Shown: positions 1 through 10,739, numbered from the stretch's first letter. The stretch: DNA of 64,000 nt from Cladopsammia gracilis (GCA_022457155.1 JAJGOT010001129.1:1-64000), one strand, 5' to 3'. Notes: a model not told the origin generated them from the letters alone. Program-made: numbers and translations.

Positions 1-3
1 GCT
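1..3 (+). CDS. 3' end of an LRR exon (partial)
   Basis: The window opens on GCT followed by a consensus donor GTAAGT, the same exon end seen in the complete LRR exons that follow. The rest of the exon lies outside the window. Confidence 0.6.
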
Positions 4-92
4 GTAAGTAGAATTCTTGTTCAGCTACAAAAGCAACATTAATCCTATTCAGATCAGTTTACTGAACTTATCTGTTGATTATTTCTTGGTAG

Positions 93-164
93 GTACTTGC
101 ACAGTAACAAGTTACAGGAATTGCCTCCAGGAGTATTTAGTAACAGCACTCATCTGCAAGAGCT
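93..164 (+). CDS. LRR exon, 72 bp
   Basis: One 24-residue leucine-rich repeat on one exon. It reads YLHSNKLQELPPGVF after the split Leu codon. The acceptor is TTGGTAG, the donor GTAAGT, and both introns are phase 2. The one-exon-per-repeat layout is known from LRR receptors of the LGR/relaxin-receptor type, but nothing here fixes the family. The product is probably extracellular LRR scaffold (inference). Confidence 0.85.
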
Positions 165-261
165 GTAAGTAGAATTCTTGTTCAGCTAAAAAAGCAACAT
201 TAATCTTATTCCTGTTATTCAGATCAGTTTCCTACCTTATCGTTTCATTAATTCTTGGTAG

Positions 262-333
262 GCGCTTGGACAGTAACCAGTTACAGGACTTGCCTCCAAG
301 AGTATTTAGTAACAACACTCAGCTGGAAAAGCT
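262..333 (+). CDS. LRR exon, 72 bp
   Basis: Reads RLDSNQLQDLPPRVF; acceptor GGTAG, donor GTAAGT, phase 2 on both sides. Arg replaces the usual Gly after PP. Confidence 0.85.
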
Positions 334-422
334 GTAAGTAGAATTCTTGTTCAGCTAAAATAGCAACATTAATCCTATTCAGATCAGTTTCCTGAACTGA
401 TCTTTTGTTTATTTCTTGGTAG

Positions 423-494
423 GTACTTGTCCAGTAACCAGTTACAGGACTTGCCTCCAGGAGTATTTAGTAACAACACTCAGCTGCAAGAGCT
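423..494 (+). CDS. LRR exon, 72 bp (consensus-like)
   Basis: Reads YLSSNQLQDLPPGVF, the majority form in the locus; phase 2 on both sides with perfect splice consensus. It is the last exon before a 2.5-kb stretch of inserted repeats. Confidence 0.87.
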
Positions 495-891
495 GTAAGT
501 AGAATTCTTGTGCAGCCACAAAAGCAACATTAAGAGGGCTTTCATTTATTAGTGCATAGCGGGGGGGGGGGGGGGGAGTTGGCAAAATCACTTGGAGTGT
601 CTTCCAAATATTACCCAACTCCCCTTCCTTGGTAGGTAAAAATGTCATATCCCCCCCCCCCCTGTACTTCATCCAGTTTATTTCTCAACCCCACCCCCCC
701 TCCCCTTGGACCACCTCCCCACCATTTCTTGTCAACACACATGGGTATTTGTCACTTCTATCACAGCCAGACCATAATGTGTAACAATACTGGCACTTTT
801 AATATGTTTGCCATAAATTCATTTCACAAAAAAATACAACTCAACAAGTGAACTTGACAAGTTCAAAACTGTATGAAACCCATGTTGTTAA
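495..891 (+). other. intron sequence with homopolymers
   Basis: Intron from the donor at 495. It contains a G run near 561-576 and C runs near 649-662. I see no gene or clear element in it. Confidence 0.5.
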
Positions 892-2012
892 CCCTATTTT
901 GCCTGGGCTTTTATTTGAGTTCCTGTGCCTGGGGGAAGGGGGGGGGGGGGCACATTGTGCCCCCTTCGTAACTTCAAGAATATGAAGGCTGTGACAATGA
1001 AATCTAGAGGGCACATAGTACGTCCCAATTTGTCCCCTTTGCGGTCCGCACAATGGAACAATAACGTCATATGACGTAGTTATTAGGTAATTAGTTATGA
1101 GGCCGCCATCTTGGATCCGCCATCTTGGATTTCTGTAAATTTTCAAAACCTCTTAAAGACCATCCAAATTGACTCAAAATTAATCAAAACCAATAGAGTG
1201 TTTTCACTGACGTCATATCAATATTCATGAGCAGTTTTCGATTCTGAAATGTTTATGGAATTGTAGAGAGTTTAAAACTACACATCTGGGCCAAATTGTG
1301 AAGCGCAAGAGCATTTCATTCAAGGGTTATAGGCGAATGATTATAGACATTTTTAGTAACAAATGTATGGAGCGGCCATCTTGGTGTTCCACTTAGAGAC
1401 ACCAACATGGTGGCCAAAAATTTAAAGACTTTAAAGTCTTAATAACACCAAAACTCTCATCACAAAATATTGTATTCACTATAAGAGGCATGAAATCGGC
1501 TTATAAGCATCTATAATTCATTAATAACTTTCAACTAGTTCAATTTTGTTTATTTTCACGGTTTATCTGAAATAGCGCGACGAATTGCGTGACTTATTTA
1601 CAACTTTTATAAATCGAAAACGAAACATCGTTAAAACCTGAAACTTTTTGTGAAAAATTATAACACTGATATCCACATACCATGTTAGAAACAGCTTTGT
1701 AGGATGTATACTTTACATTTTTTTAATTTTTTATGACGTCATGTGAAAACACTCTATAAATAAACGCTAAATGACGTAAAAATGTAAAAGTTATATCAGT
1801 AAACATTGTTTTTCTTCATTCAAAGGTGAAAATATGCAAATTACAAAAAACATGGCTGTCAAAATCTTGTTGCTATGGAGACATCTAGTCACGTGATCAA
1901 TAAAATGTCATATCAAATTGTTGCCTGTTAAATTTAAAGGAAGTTATAAATGTTGAAAGTTAGCACAGGCCATTTGTGCCCCCCCCCCCCCCCCCCCCCA
2001 GGCAAAATAGGG
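892..2012. mobile_element. piggyBac-like non-autonomous element (TTAA target)
   Basis: Bounded by TTAA on both sides (888-891 and 2013-2016). The 16-bp perfect terminal inverted repeats are CCCTATTTTGCCTGGG and its complement, each running into a C/G homopolymer. No transposase is inside. TTAA duplication and CCC-type termini are established piggyBac hallmarks; assignment to that superfamily is an inference. Confidence 0.7.
1196..1754. mobile_element. MITE with TA target site, nested in the piggyBac-like element
   Basis: Ends GAGTGTTTTCACTGACGTCA and its near complement face each other and are flanked by TA on both sides, so this is a second element inserted inside the first. It has no coding capacity. 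A degraded relative lies near 44670-44840. Confidence 0.6.
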
Positions 2013-2079
2013 TTAATTACAGTTTGAATATTTAAAAATGATGTGATAAGTAAAAGAAGGGAAGCTCAATCTTAATGAC

Positions 2080-2545
2080 GACCAGAGCATTAAATCATTT
2101 GCTGAGAAGTACATAGTTGCGGAAGAACATGTGGTCAATGCTGTGAGGCATATCTATGAAAACACTGTTGCTGCCAATTTACGCAAGAAAGAAAGGGAAA
2201 AACAAACTCAGCATAAAAAGGAAAAGAAATGATTTGGTGATTATGACTGGCAAAAACGTGTTGAAGTTAGACACGTTAGCTGTCTATGAGCTTGATAAAT
2301 ACTTGAGGGCGCACAACATCTGCAATAAGGCGGAATAAGTTGGACGAAATCAAACTCATAATTGCTCATCATGAAAGTGGCAAGAGTGTGTTAAGTCAAA
2401 CTCCTGTGGAAAGTGACACTGATGTTTCTAGTGATTCTACCAAATCAGATTATAGTGACATTGATGAGCTGCAGTACCAAGACTCATCATCTCATTGTGA
2501 CAGCTCAAGTGACTCAGGGGCCGATTACATGCGGGAAGATTGATA
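2080..2545 (+). pseudogene. fragment of an unidentified coding sequence
   Basis: Two short frames (around 2156-2338 and 2340-2543) read like one protein broken by a frame change. They hold DYDWQKRVE-like and ELDKYLRAHNICNKAE segments followed by an acidic Ser/Asp-rich tail. The middle resembles the short SAP-like motif found in many cnidarian transposon-derived proteins. No start, splice sites or catalytic motif are visible, so I treat it as a decayed insertion. Confidence 0.3.
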
Positions 2546-3058
2546 ACGAAAATCAAAATGGCGTCGAAGATTCGACTGCGCATACCCAAATTCACTTTTC
2601 AGCCTGGGCGGAAATTCTGATGCGATTACTTAGCGATTTCAGCCCGTTTGGCAGGGCTGAACATTCCAGCCCAATGTATTTCGGAAGCCGGGCTGAAATT
2701 CACCATGTAATCGGCCCCTCAGAATGATCAGTCTTTAAAACTGCAGATTTTGAACAAAATGATAAGCTTTTGCGATGTGTCTAAATAAATGAGAATATGC
2801 TTTTAATTCAGTATTAAAGTCTACGAACCCCTTCCTCGCCAAGTTAATAAAACACCATTTCTGAAGTTTCAGACAACCCACCCCCCATTAAGCTCCCTAT
2901 AATTTGAAATAACTCCCCTATTTAGCTTCCCAAAATAACGTATATCTCCCCCCCCCCTACAATCTTGCCAACTCCAATCCCAATGAACTAAAAAAAATGA
3001 TAGCCCCATAATCTTATTCAGTTCAGTTTCCTGGACTTATCTTTTGATTCTTTGGTAG
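2546..3058 (+). other. intron sequence, no gene seen
   Basis: Contains a GC-rich stretch near 2600-2715, C-rich runs near 2880-2960 and the branch/acceptor region of the next LRR exon. No supported gene. Confidence 0.5.
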
Positions 3059-3130
3059 GGACTTGTCCTTTAACCAGTTACAGGAATTGCCTCCAGGAGT
3101 ATTTAGTAACAACATTCAGCTGCGAGATTT
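3059..3130 (+). CDS. LRR exon, 72 bp (left breakpoint exon)
   Basis: Reads DLSFNQLQELPPGVF. From about base 3095 onward it is identical to the exons at 7890 and 12719, so the left edge of the 4.83-kb tandem block lies inside this exon. Confidence 0.86.
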
Positions 3131-3228
3131 GTAAGTAGAATTCTTGTTCAGCTACAAAAGTAAAGTTAACCATGATTAATCCTATTTAGATCAGGTTTCT
3201 AACTTATCGTTTGATTAATTCTTGGTAG

Positions 3229-3300
3229 GCGCTTGGACAATAACCAGCTACAGGACTTGCCTCCAGGAGTATTTAGTTACAACACTCAGCTGCAGGATTT
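3229..3300 (+). CDS. LRR exon, 72 bp (block copy 1)
   Basis: Reads RLDNNQLQDLPPGVF with SYNTQLQD following; phase 2 on both sides. Identical to 8060-8131 and 12889-12960. Confidence 0.87.
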
Positions 3301-3388
3301 GTAAGTAAAACTCTTGTTCAGCTACAAAAGATACATTAATTTTTTTCAGATCAGTTTCCTACCTTATCGTTTGATTATTTCTTGGTAG

Positions 3389-3460
3389 GCGCTTGGACAG
3401 TAACCAGATACAGGACTTGCCTCCAGGAGTATTTAGTAACAACACTCAGTTGCAAAAGCT
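3389..3460 (+). CDS. LRR exon, 72 bp (block copy 1)
   Basis: Reads RLDSNQIQDLPPGVF; phase 2 on both sides. Identical to 8220-8291 and 13049-13120. Confidence 0.87.
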
Positions 3461-3541
3461 GTAAGTAAAACTCTTCTTCGGCTACAAGAGCGTAATGTTC
3501 AGATCAGTTTCCTAAGCTTTTATATTAATTATTTTTGGTAG

Positions 3542-3558
3542 GGACTTGTACAGTAACA
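3542..3558 (+). pseudogene. LRR exon truncated by an insertion (block copy 1)
   Basis: A normal acceptor (TTGGTAG) is followed by only about 17 bp of LRR exon (GGACTTGTACAGTAACA). The sequence then changes abruptly to unrelated DNA with no donor. The same break is present at 8373 and 13202, so it predates the triplication. Confidence 0.75.
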
Positions 3559-3790
3559 CGTTTTTATGAACTGTTATGAGCTGTTACTAAAAATGTGGTT
3601 GTTGTTCATCGTGGTGTGTAAGATAGGTAAACGCTTTTTTCGTTTGTCTCACGATGGAGTCACTTTAAGATGTTGATCGCGACGTTTCGACTGCTATTAC
3701 TGCTAGTCTTCATCAGGCGATGAGGTCGATTGGTCGATTGGTTGCGTGTCGCTTATGTAGCACGTTGGCTTGTTGCTATTGTTATGAGCT
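3559..3790 (+). mobile_element. insertion breaking the LRR exon, possibly a Penelope-like or related fragment
   Basis: The segment GCGACGTTTCGACTGC followed by GTCTTCATCAGGCGATGA (about 3676-3724) resembles the 'acgtttcg...cttcatcagg' stretch common at the ends of several metazoan retroelements. There is no coding frame to confirm the class. Copies are at 8390-8621 and 13219-13450. Confidence 0.35.
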
Positions 3791-4518
3791 GTTATGACAT
3801 GTGAACCTTTATTTTATTGCCGTTTTATTGCGTCTCGTATCGTGGGTGTTTCTTGGTGTTGCAGAAGCCATTGTTGGTTAGCTTTTGTGTTGTGGTGTGG
3901 GTATTGTTCAGTGTCTTTTGAATCTTTTGTTTTACGTTATTTGGTGATCACGCCATCCGCAACACTAAGAAACTACCCGTATCGTTTAATTTTTTTCCAG
4001 TCTGTTAGAGAGCTCTTTACTTGTACTAAGAATTTTGTCGCCATAGAATTAGCCTGCCAATAGAGTCCCTCCCCATGATCCCAGCCGCTCGGAAAATGGA
4101 GCAGGAATCAAGCTGAAAGATGAGGGAAGGGAGGCAAGAAGAGGGGAGGAGTAGTATCTCAACTTCAGAAATATGTGATATTGACGACAAGATATATCTT
4201 TCGATTCTGAAACGCGGCTGATTCTTTGATCAGAACTGTTGTTGTACTTTTGCCCAAGGTAATCTTCTACTACAGAAATCATCCTTAATTATTGCAACGT
4301 TGCATAAGATCTATATGAATCATTTCAAGAGTCAGCAGTGCTGTTCTTTGGCGTATATATTGTTATCTCTTGGCAGAGATCTGAACAATAACCTAAAGAG
4401 ATAGCCTCATCGATGATCAAAACAGTTTTATTGATAACGATGAATGAATGTTCTAAATTGAAATGAAAACAACGAAATTACAATACATTCGAACAAAACT
4501 AAATATGACAGATAAAAC

Positions 4519-4797
4519 TTAGACACTACCTCTTACATAAACTCCTTGTCGAGTAACTAAATCCCTCTGTAGGTGACCAAGTTGTCCGCGATCATCAGTC
4601 ACCTTAAAAGCATTGCCACGATCTCCCCTTTTCTTGCTTGCGGAGAAGTTGTCACCAATTGCAACAGTAAATGAACACTCCTGGTACCCTTTCACAACGA
4701 CATCGGATATCACACGGTTAACTTTCCGCTCGCGATGCAGCGTGTCTTGACCAGACATGGTGTTCGGAATTTTGTTACACGAGCTCCGAGAAAACAC
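4519..4797 (-). CDS. 92-residue reading frame with HIRAN-like pattern (copy 1)
   Basis: Minus-strand open frame with an alternative inner Met at MSGQDT. The stretch VVVKGYQECSFTVAIGDNF, then GDRGNAFKVTDDRGQLGH and LQRDLV, follows the spacing of HIRAN domains (a G-N-A-x-x-V core and a G-H/Y-L-x-R-x-L end). In other proteins HIRAN recognises damaged or stalled DNA ends. The frame reaches a possible donor just before its stop (GAGGTAGTG), so it may be one exon of a larger gene. Copy 1 has Arg where copies 2 and 3 have Cys. It may be an expressed gene exon or a transposon-carried fragment. Confidence 0.4.
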   Translation of the reverse strand: MFSRSSCNKIPNTMSGQDTLHRERKVNRVISDVVVKGYQECSFTVAIGDNFSASKKRGDRGNAFKVTDDRGQLGHLQRDLVTRQGVYVRGSV

Positions 4798-4799
4798 GC

Positions 4800-4950
4800 A
4801 AAAATCAATAAAATCGATAATTTTCGGGACATTTTTTGTGATTATCGATTGATCATCGATTGGCCGATATCAATCGATATCAATAAATTAATTTTATCGA
4901 TTGATATCCATTGATTGATTGGATTTCCGATGATCGATTGTCATCGATTT
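4800..4950. promoter_or_regulatory. cluster of ATCGAT motifs upstream of the HIRAN-like frame
   Basis: Seven ATCGAT hexamers lie in about 150 bp directly 5' of the minus-strand frame at 4519-4797, with further near matches. The motif resembles the core of the TATCGATA element recognised by DREF-type factors in insects. Regulatory function here is inference. Copies are at about 9631-9781 and 14460-14610. Confidence 0.35.
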
Positions 4951-5215
4951 AACAGCCGGGTTTATCCACAACAATAAAGGACAGCGAGCGACGAAAAGAA
5001 CAGCAGCAGCGCATCCAGATCCACGTCTTCCATTTTTCCCGCGAAGAGCTTGTTTTCGATTGTGAAATTGACACGGCTTCGAATATCTACTGATTAGGTG
5101 TGTTGACATTTTTTTGACAGGTAGCGTCGTATTTAACCAATGGGAATTTCCCGTTCGTGCAGGAACGGGAAATTTGAACGAATTCGTTGTGTGGAAAGCC
5201 CATTCTCGTTCCCAG

Positions 5216-5315
5216 AGCCGCTTGGTCCTCTTAACCGTCGGAGCCTGAGCACGGGGACCAAGTGGCCACTTGGTCCTCTTGCTTAGGCACCGACGGTTAA
5301 GAGGGCCAAGCGGCT
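5216..5315. repeat. 100-bp inverted repeat (hairpin)
   Basis: About 26 bases starting AGCCGCTTGGTCCTCTTAAC are repeated in reverse complement at 5290-5315 around a central GTGGCCAC palindrome. This looks like a foldback/MITE. It recurs in block copies 2 and 3 (near 10047 and 14876). Confidence 0.6.
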
Positions 5316-5837
5316 ATGGAAAGCCGACAGTCGTATGTTTTAGTGTCTCTCCCCAGTCCCACTCTCCACTCTCAAACCTCTCGTTCAAAGACCGCGCGCA
5401 TTTGTATGATCAACGCAAAAAATACGACTGCTTTGTTGTCTACTTCCGTTACAAAAGCAGCAAGGGGATGGAAATATAGTTCATGGGTTGGAGCAAGCAA
5501 TCATTATTTCTTGGTTGGAGCTAGAATATTTTACGCAATGTTTAGTTGAAATGCTTCTAAAACAGAAACATTTCTTTCTCGAGCCATCTCATGCCACCAG
5601 ATATGGCAAATGTTTTTTTTTATAAAAAAAAAAATTGATCACGTTCTTTTTGTAGGTTACTTACTTTTTTTCAGCTAAAACTTTTATCGTGTTCAGATCA
5701 CTTCCTTGAACGTATTTTCGAAGTAATGCTGTGTTCTCGCTGTAAGCCGCCAGAACTCTTATTCAGCTACAAGAGTATAATTGATATTCTTATTCAGATC
5801 AGTGTCCTGAACTTATATATTGATTATTTCTTGGTAG

Positions 5838-5909
5838 GTACTTGTACAGTAACCAGTTACTGGACTTACCTCCAGGAGTATTTAGTGACAACACTCAGCT
5901 GCAAGCGCT
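5838..5909 (+). CDS. LRR exon, 72 bp (block copy 1)
   Basis: Reads YLYSNQLLDLPPGVF; donor GTAAGC; phase 2 on both sides. Identical to 10668 and 15497. Confidence 0.86.
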
Positions 5910-5998
5910 GTAAGCAGAACTGCACATCAGCTACAAGAGAATTACTAATCTTATTCATATCAGTTTTCTGAGGTTATCTTGTGATTATTTCTCGGTAG

Positions 5999-6070
5999 TG
6001 ACTTGTCTCATAACCAGCTACAGAACTTGCCTCAAAGGATATTTAGTAACAACAATCAGCTTGAGTGCCT
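5999..6070 (+). CDS. LRR exon, 72 bp (block copy 1)
   Basis: Reads DLSHNQLQNLPQRIF; acceptor CGGTAG, donor GTAAGT; phase 2 on both sides. Confidence 0.86.
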
Positions 6071-6151
6071 GTAAGTAGTCTAAGTAGTATCTGATCTTTC
6101 AGCTTTCGTGACTTTCCTACTGAGACTTATCGTTTGATTATTTCTTGGTAG

Positions 6152-6223
6152 GTACTTGTCCAGCAACCAATTACATGATCTGCCTCAAGAAATATTTAGT
6201 TACTACACTCAGCTGGAAGTACT
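6152..6223 (+). CDS. LRR exon, 72 bp (block copy 1)
   Basis: Reads YLSSNQLHDLPQEIF followed by SYYTQLEV; phase 2 on both sides. It is one of the more divergent repeats. Confidence 0.86.
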
Positions 6224-6501
6224 GTAAGTAGAACTCTTCTTCAGCTACAAAAGCAGCATTACAGTTGAAATACTCAGCGCGTTTCGTTAACTATTGGAAA
6301 ATAACTCCATTTATCATATGACCCGTACGGCCCTGCGAACCTTTTCTTTGCAAAACCATTGATGAAAGTCCCGTATGAGGGCCGTACGCATTTGCGCGAG
6401 CGGGGCCGGAAAAAGGCGTACGGCCCTACTACAAACGCGGACGGCCTCGCGCGTTAAAATTTCAAGTAATTTTGTCTCCAATTTGGTCATATGATAAAAT
6501 G

Positions 6502-6549
6502 CTTATTGACTAAGTTAGGTCGGGCCGGATGGGAAAATATTTGGCTCTC

Positions 6550-6584
<35 letters not shown>

Positions 6585-6641
6585 AACGCCATGACCTCGA
6601 GCCAAATATTTTCCCATCCGGCCCTCCCACTTAGTCAATAA
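6502..6641. repeat. 140-bp foldback hairpin
   Basis: The arms starting CTTATTGACTAAG and GGCCGGATGGGAAAATATTT are repeated in reverse complement around a GACCTCGCTGCGCTCGGTC centre. Copies are at about 11332-11471 and 16161-16300. It is a non-coding foldback element. Confidence 0.75.
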
Positions 6642-7290
6642 GTACATATTCCTGAACGTAGTAACAGCCCAGGGGCGTAGCTAGGATTTTCAAAGGAGGG
6701 GGGGGAGGTCACACTGTGTCACACCCTGGGTTCTTACCTGATTGTCATGTCGACATCCACAATGTGTTGTACTAAAATTATCTCACACAAAGGGGGGGGG
6801 GGGGGGGGGGGGGGGTGGTGGCGGGGGTTCCGAGCACCCCAGCTACGCCCATTTAGCTGAAAGTGATGTAAGTAAACCTCTCCTCGTCAAAAGCATTATT
6901 AATATTGTTGGGTATTGTTGGGGCCAAACACAGCAACAATTACAGAAAATGAACTGTATAGGAATTTTATCGATTTTGATCGAAGCTTCGTAACGCCGCT
7001 TAAAATAATTAGGTGCGATTTTCAAAATTTAAATATATTTATCTAACAGTCAGCTTGATGATTCATTCTAATGAACATTTAGGGGTATAAAACGCGACAG
7101 AACGTGTGCTTTTAACATTTTCACATGTTCTTTTTATTTACTTTTTTTTTTTTACCAAATTTGCACAATTGTATTTGAAGGGTTTGTATGAAGTTTCAAA
7201 CTTTTAGCAGTTTTCGCCAAGATCTGTTCCTTACAATTACAGACTTAAATTTGTGATCAGCAGTTGAAAAAGCAACCTGAAATAAATTCA

Positions 7291-7360
7291 GGCTTAACGG
7301 GATTGGAACCCATGACCTTGCGATACCGGTGCAATGCTCTATCCATTGAGCTTTCAAGCC
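7291..7360 (-). repeat. tRNA-like head of a SINE (copy 1)
   Basis: On the minus strand a 70-nt cloverleaf can be drawn. The acceptor pair is GGCTTGA/TTAAGCC, the D-arm GCTCAATGGATAGAGC, and the T-arm has loop TTCCAAT. The anticodon loop CCGGTAT lacks U33, so this is not a working tRNA. Box A and box B are recognisable. A second, inverted tRNA-like copy (GGGTTCGAATCCC) lies at 7413-7425, so two SINE-like units face each other. Copies are at 12120-12189 and 16949-17018. Confidence 0.6.
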
Positions 7361-7698
7361 ACGTGGATAGATGTGTCAACTGAATTGTGACTTGGTTGCT
7401 CAGTGGTTCGATGGGTTCGAATCCCATTCAAACCTGAATTTTTTTAGGTTGCTTTTTCAGCTGCTTAAGTTGATAGCAGACTGTGAGGATCACAAATTTC
7501 ACTCATGTTTATCCGCAGTTCAAATCATGATTTTCATATGCTCATATTCATATATACATTTACTGTTAGATATTTTTGCCGTGTTTGTTCCCCTCCTCCA
7601 CCCCAAACCAATATGAAGTCGTAAATTATACAAAAGGGTTCATTCTATTCATATCAAACGTTAAACGTGAGTTATATTTATTGTTCATCTGTTGGTAG

Positions 7699-7770
7699 GG
7701 ACTTGCGCAGTAACCAGTTAGAGGACTTGCCTCCGGGAGTATTTAGTAACAACACTCGACTGCGATGGCT
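7699..7770 (+). CDS. LRR exon, 72 bp (block copy 1)
   Basis: Reads DLRSNQLEDLPPGVF followed by SNNTRLRW; phase 2 on both sides, donor GTAAGT. Confidence 0.86.
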
Positions 7771-7889
7771 GTAAGTATTTGTAGTACGAAAGAAACTTCA
7801 GATTGAATCAGTTTAATTTTTCCTGTTCAGTTTAGTTTCATTCTGTTCAGATCAATTTCCTGAATTTATTTTTGGTTATTTCTTAAAAG

Positions 7890-7961
7890 GGACTTGCAGA
7901 ATAACCAGCTAAAAAACTTGCCTCAAGGAGTATTTAGTAACAACATTCAGCTGCGAGATTT
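7890..7961 (+). CDS. LRR exon, 72 bp (junction of block copies 1 and 2)
   Basis: Reads DLQNNQLKNLPQGVF; acceptor TTAAAAG rather than GGTAG. Its second half is the start of block copy 2, making it a junction exon formed by recombination. Confidence 0.85.
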
Positions 7962-8059
7962 GTAAGTAGAATTCTTGTTCAGCTACAAAAGTAAAGTTAA
8001 CCATGATTAATCCTATTTAGATCAGGTTTCTAACTTATCGTTTGATTAATTCTTGGTAG

Positions 8060-8131
8060 GCGCTTGGACAATAACCAGCTACAGGACTTGCCTCCAGGAG
8101 TATTTAGTTACAACACTCAGCTGCAGGATTT
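8060..8131 (+). CDS. LRR exon, 72 bp (block copy 2)
   Basis: Identical to 3229-3300: RLDNNQLQDLPPGVF, phase 2. Confidence 0.86.
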
Positions 8132-8219
8132 GTAAGTAAAACTCTTGTTCAGCTACAAAAGATACATTAATTTTTTTCAGATCAGTTTCCTACCTTATCG
8201 TTTGATTATTTCTTGGTAG

Positions 8220-8291
8220 GCGCTTGGACAGTAACCAGATACAGGACTTGCCTCCAGGAGTATTTAGTAACAACACTCAGTTGCAAAAGCT
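8220..8291 (+). CDS. LRR exon, 72 bp (block copy 2)
   Basis: Identical to 3389-3460: RLDSNQIQDLPPGVF, phase 2. Confidence 0.86.
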
Positions 8292-8372
8292 GTAAGTAAA
8301 ACTCTTCTTCGGCTACAAGAGCGTAATGTTCAGATCAGTTTCCTAAGCTTTTATATTAATTATTTTTGGTAG

Positions 8373-8389
8373 GGACTTGTACAGTAACA
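8373..8389 (+). pseudogene. truncated LRR exon (block copy 2)
   Basis: Same break as at 3542: a good acceptor, 17 bp of exon, then inserted DNA. Confidence 0.72.
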
Positions 8390-9349
8390 CGTTTTTATGA
8401 ACTGTTATGAGCTGTTACTAAAAATGTGGTTGTTGTTCATCGTGGTGTGCAAGATAGGTAAACGCTTTTTTCGTTTGTCTCACGATGGAGTCACTTTAAG
8501 ATGTTGATCGCGACGTTTCGACTGCTATTACTGCTAGTCTTCATCAGGCGATGAGGTCGATTGGTCGATTGGTTGCGTGTCGCTTATGTAGCACGTTGGC
8601 TTGTTGCTATTGTTATGAGCTGTTATGACATGTGAACCTTTATTTTATTGCCGTTTTATTGCGTCTCGTATCGTGGGTGTTTCTTGGTGTTGCAGAAGCC
8701 ATTGTTGGTTAGCTTTTGTGTTGTGGTGTGGGTATTGTTCAGTGTCTTTTGAATCTTTTGTTTTACGTTATTTGGTGATCACGCCATCCGCAACACTAAG
8801 AAACTACCCGTATCGTTTAATTTTTTTCCAGTCTGTTAGAGAGCTCTTTACTTGTACTAAGAATTTTGTCGCCATAGAATTAGCCTGCCAATAGAGTCCC
8901 TCCCCATGATCCCAGCCGCTCGGAAAATGGAGCAGGAATCAAGCTGAAAGATGAGGGAAGGGAGGCAAGAAGAGGGGAGGAGTAGTATCTCAACTTCAGA
9001 AATATGTGATATTGACGACAAGATATATCTTTCGATTCTGAAACGCGGCTGATTCTTTGATCAGAACTGTTGTTGTACTTTTGCCCAAGGTAATCTTCTA
9101 CTACAGAAATCATCCTTAATTATTGCAACGTTGCATAAGATCTATATGAATCATTTCAAGAGTCAGCAGTGCTGTTCTTTGGCGTATATATTGTTATCTC
9201 TTGGCAGAGATCTGAACAATAACCTAAAGAGATAGCCTCATCGATGATCAAAACAGTTTTATTGATAACGATGAATGAATGTTCTAAATTGAAATGAAAA
9301 CAACGAAATTACAATACATTCGAACAAAACTAAATATGACAGATAAAAC

Positions 9350-9628
9350 TTAGACACTACCTCTTACATAAACTCCTTGTCGAGTAACTAAATCCCTCTG
9401 TAGGTGACCAAGTTGTCCGCGATCATCAGTCACCTTAAAAGCATTGCCACGATCTCCCCTTTTCTTGCTTGCGGAGAAGTTGTCACCAATTGCAACAGTA
9501 AATGAACACTCCTGGTACCCTTTCACAACGACATCGGATATCACACAGTTAACTTTCCGCTCGCGATGCAGCGTGTCTTGACCAGACATGGTGTTCGGAA
9601 TTTTGTTACACGAGCTCCGAGAAAACAC
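9350..9628 (-). CDS. 92-residue HIRAN-like reading frame (copy 2)
   Basis: Same frame as 4519-4797 with one Arg to Cys change. The frame is intact, with the same ATCGAT cluster upstream. Confidence 0.38.
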   Translation of the reverse strand: MFSRSSCNKIPNTMSGQDTLHRERKVNCVISDVVVKGYQECSFTVAIGDNFSASKKRGDRGNAFKVTDDRGQLGHLQRDLVTRQGVYVRGSV

Positions 9629-10667
9629 GCAAAAATCAATAAAATCGATAATTTTCGGGACATTTTTTGTGATTATCGATTGATCATCGATTGGCCGATA
9701 TCAATCGATATCAATAAATTAATTTTATCGATTGATATCCATTGATTGATTGGATTTCCGATGATCGATTGTCATCGATTTAACAGCCGGGTTTATCCAC
9801 AACAATAAAGGACAGCGAGCGACGAAAAGAACAGCAGCAGCGCATCCAGATCCACGTCTTCCATTTTTCCCGCGAAGAGCTTGTTTTCGATTGTGAAATT
9901 GACACGGCTTCGAATATCTACTGATTAGGTGTGTTGACATTTTTTTGACAGGTAGCGTCGTATTTAACCAATGGGAATTTCCCGTTCGTGCAGGAACGGG
10001 AAATTTGAACGAATTCGTTGTGTGGAAAGCCCATTCTCGTTCCCAGAGCCGCTTGGTCCTCTTAACCGTCGGAGCCTGAGCACGGGGACCAAGTGGCCAC
10101 TTGGTCCTCTTGCTTAGGCACCGACGGTTAAGAGGGCCAAGCGGCTATGGAAAGCCGACAGTCGTATGTTTTAGTGTCTCTCCCCAGTCCCACTCTCCAC
10201 TCTCAAACCTCTCGTTCAAAGACCGCGCGCATTTGTATGATCAACGCAAAAAATACGACTGCTTTGTTGTCTACTTCCGTTACAAAAGCAGCAAGGGGAT
10301 GGAAATATAGTTCATGGGTTGGAGCAAGCAATCATTATTTCTTGGTTGGAGCTAGAATATTTTACGCAATGTTTAGTTGAAATGCTTCTAAAACAGAAAC
10401 ATTTCTTTCTCGAGCCATCTCATGCCACCAGATATGGCAAATGTTTTTTTTTATAAAAAAAAAATTGATCACGTTCTTTTTGTAGGTTACTTACTTTTTT
10501 TCAGCTAAAACTTTTATCGTGTTCAGATCACTTCCTTGAACGTATTTTCGAAGTAATGCTGTGTTCTCGCTGTAAGCCGCCAGAACTCTTATTCAGCTAC
10601 AAGAGTATAATTGATATTCTTATTCAGATCAGTGTCCTGAACTTATATATTGATTATTTCTTGGTAG

Positions 10668-10739
10668 GTACTTGTACAGTAACCAGTTACTGGACTTACC
10701 TCCAGGAGTATTTAGTGACAACACTCAGCTGCAAGCGCT
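10668..10739 (+). CDS. LRR exon, 72 bp (block copy 2)
   Basis: Identical to 5838-5909: YLYSNQLLDLPPGVF. Confidence 0.85.

Larger units (their letters stand above)
3095..7925 (+). repeat. tandem 4.83-kb block, copy 1
   Basis: First of three head-to-tail copies (4831, 4829 and 4829 bp). It differs from copies 2 and 3 by a few substitutions and by homopolymer lengths (longer G run near 6793; ACAGAAA versus ACTGAACTGAATTA near 6941). Copies 2 and 3 share the alternative states and are closer to each other. Confidence 0.93.

Noticed and set aside
3794..4063. 89-residue frame repeated at 8625 and 13454
   Set aside because: Repeated only because the 4.83-kb block is. Composition is Cys/Tyr/Phe-rich without a domain, in inserted non-coding sequence.
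7291..7360. A functional tRNA-Thr gene
   Set aside because: A cloverleaf can be drawn, but U33 is missing, the anticodon stem has a mismatch, and the copy is part of an inverted SINE-like pair.
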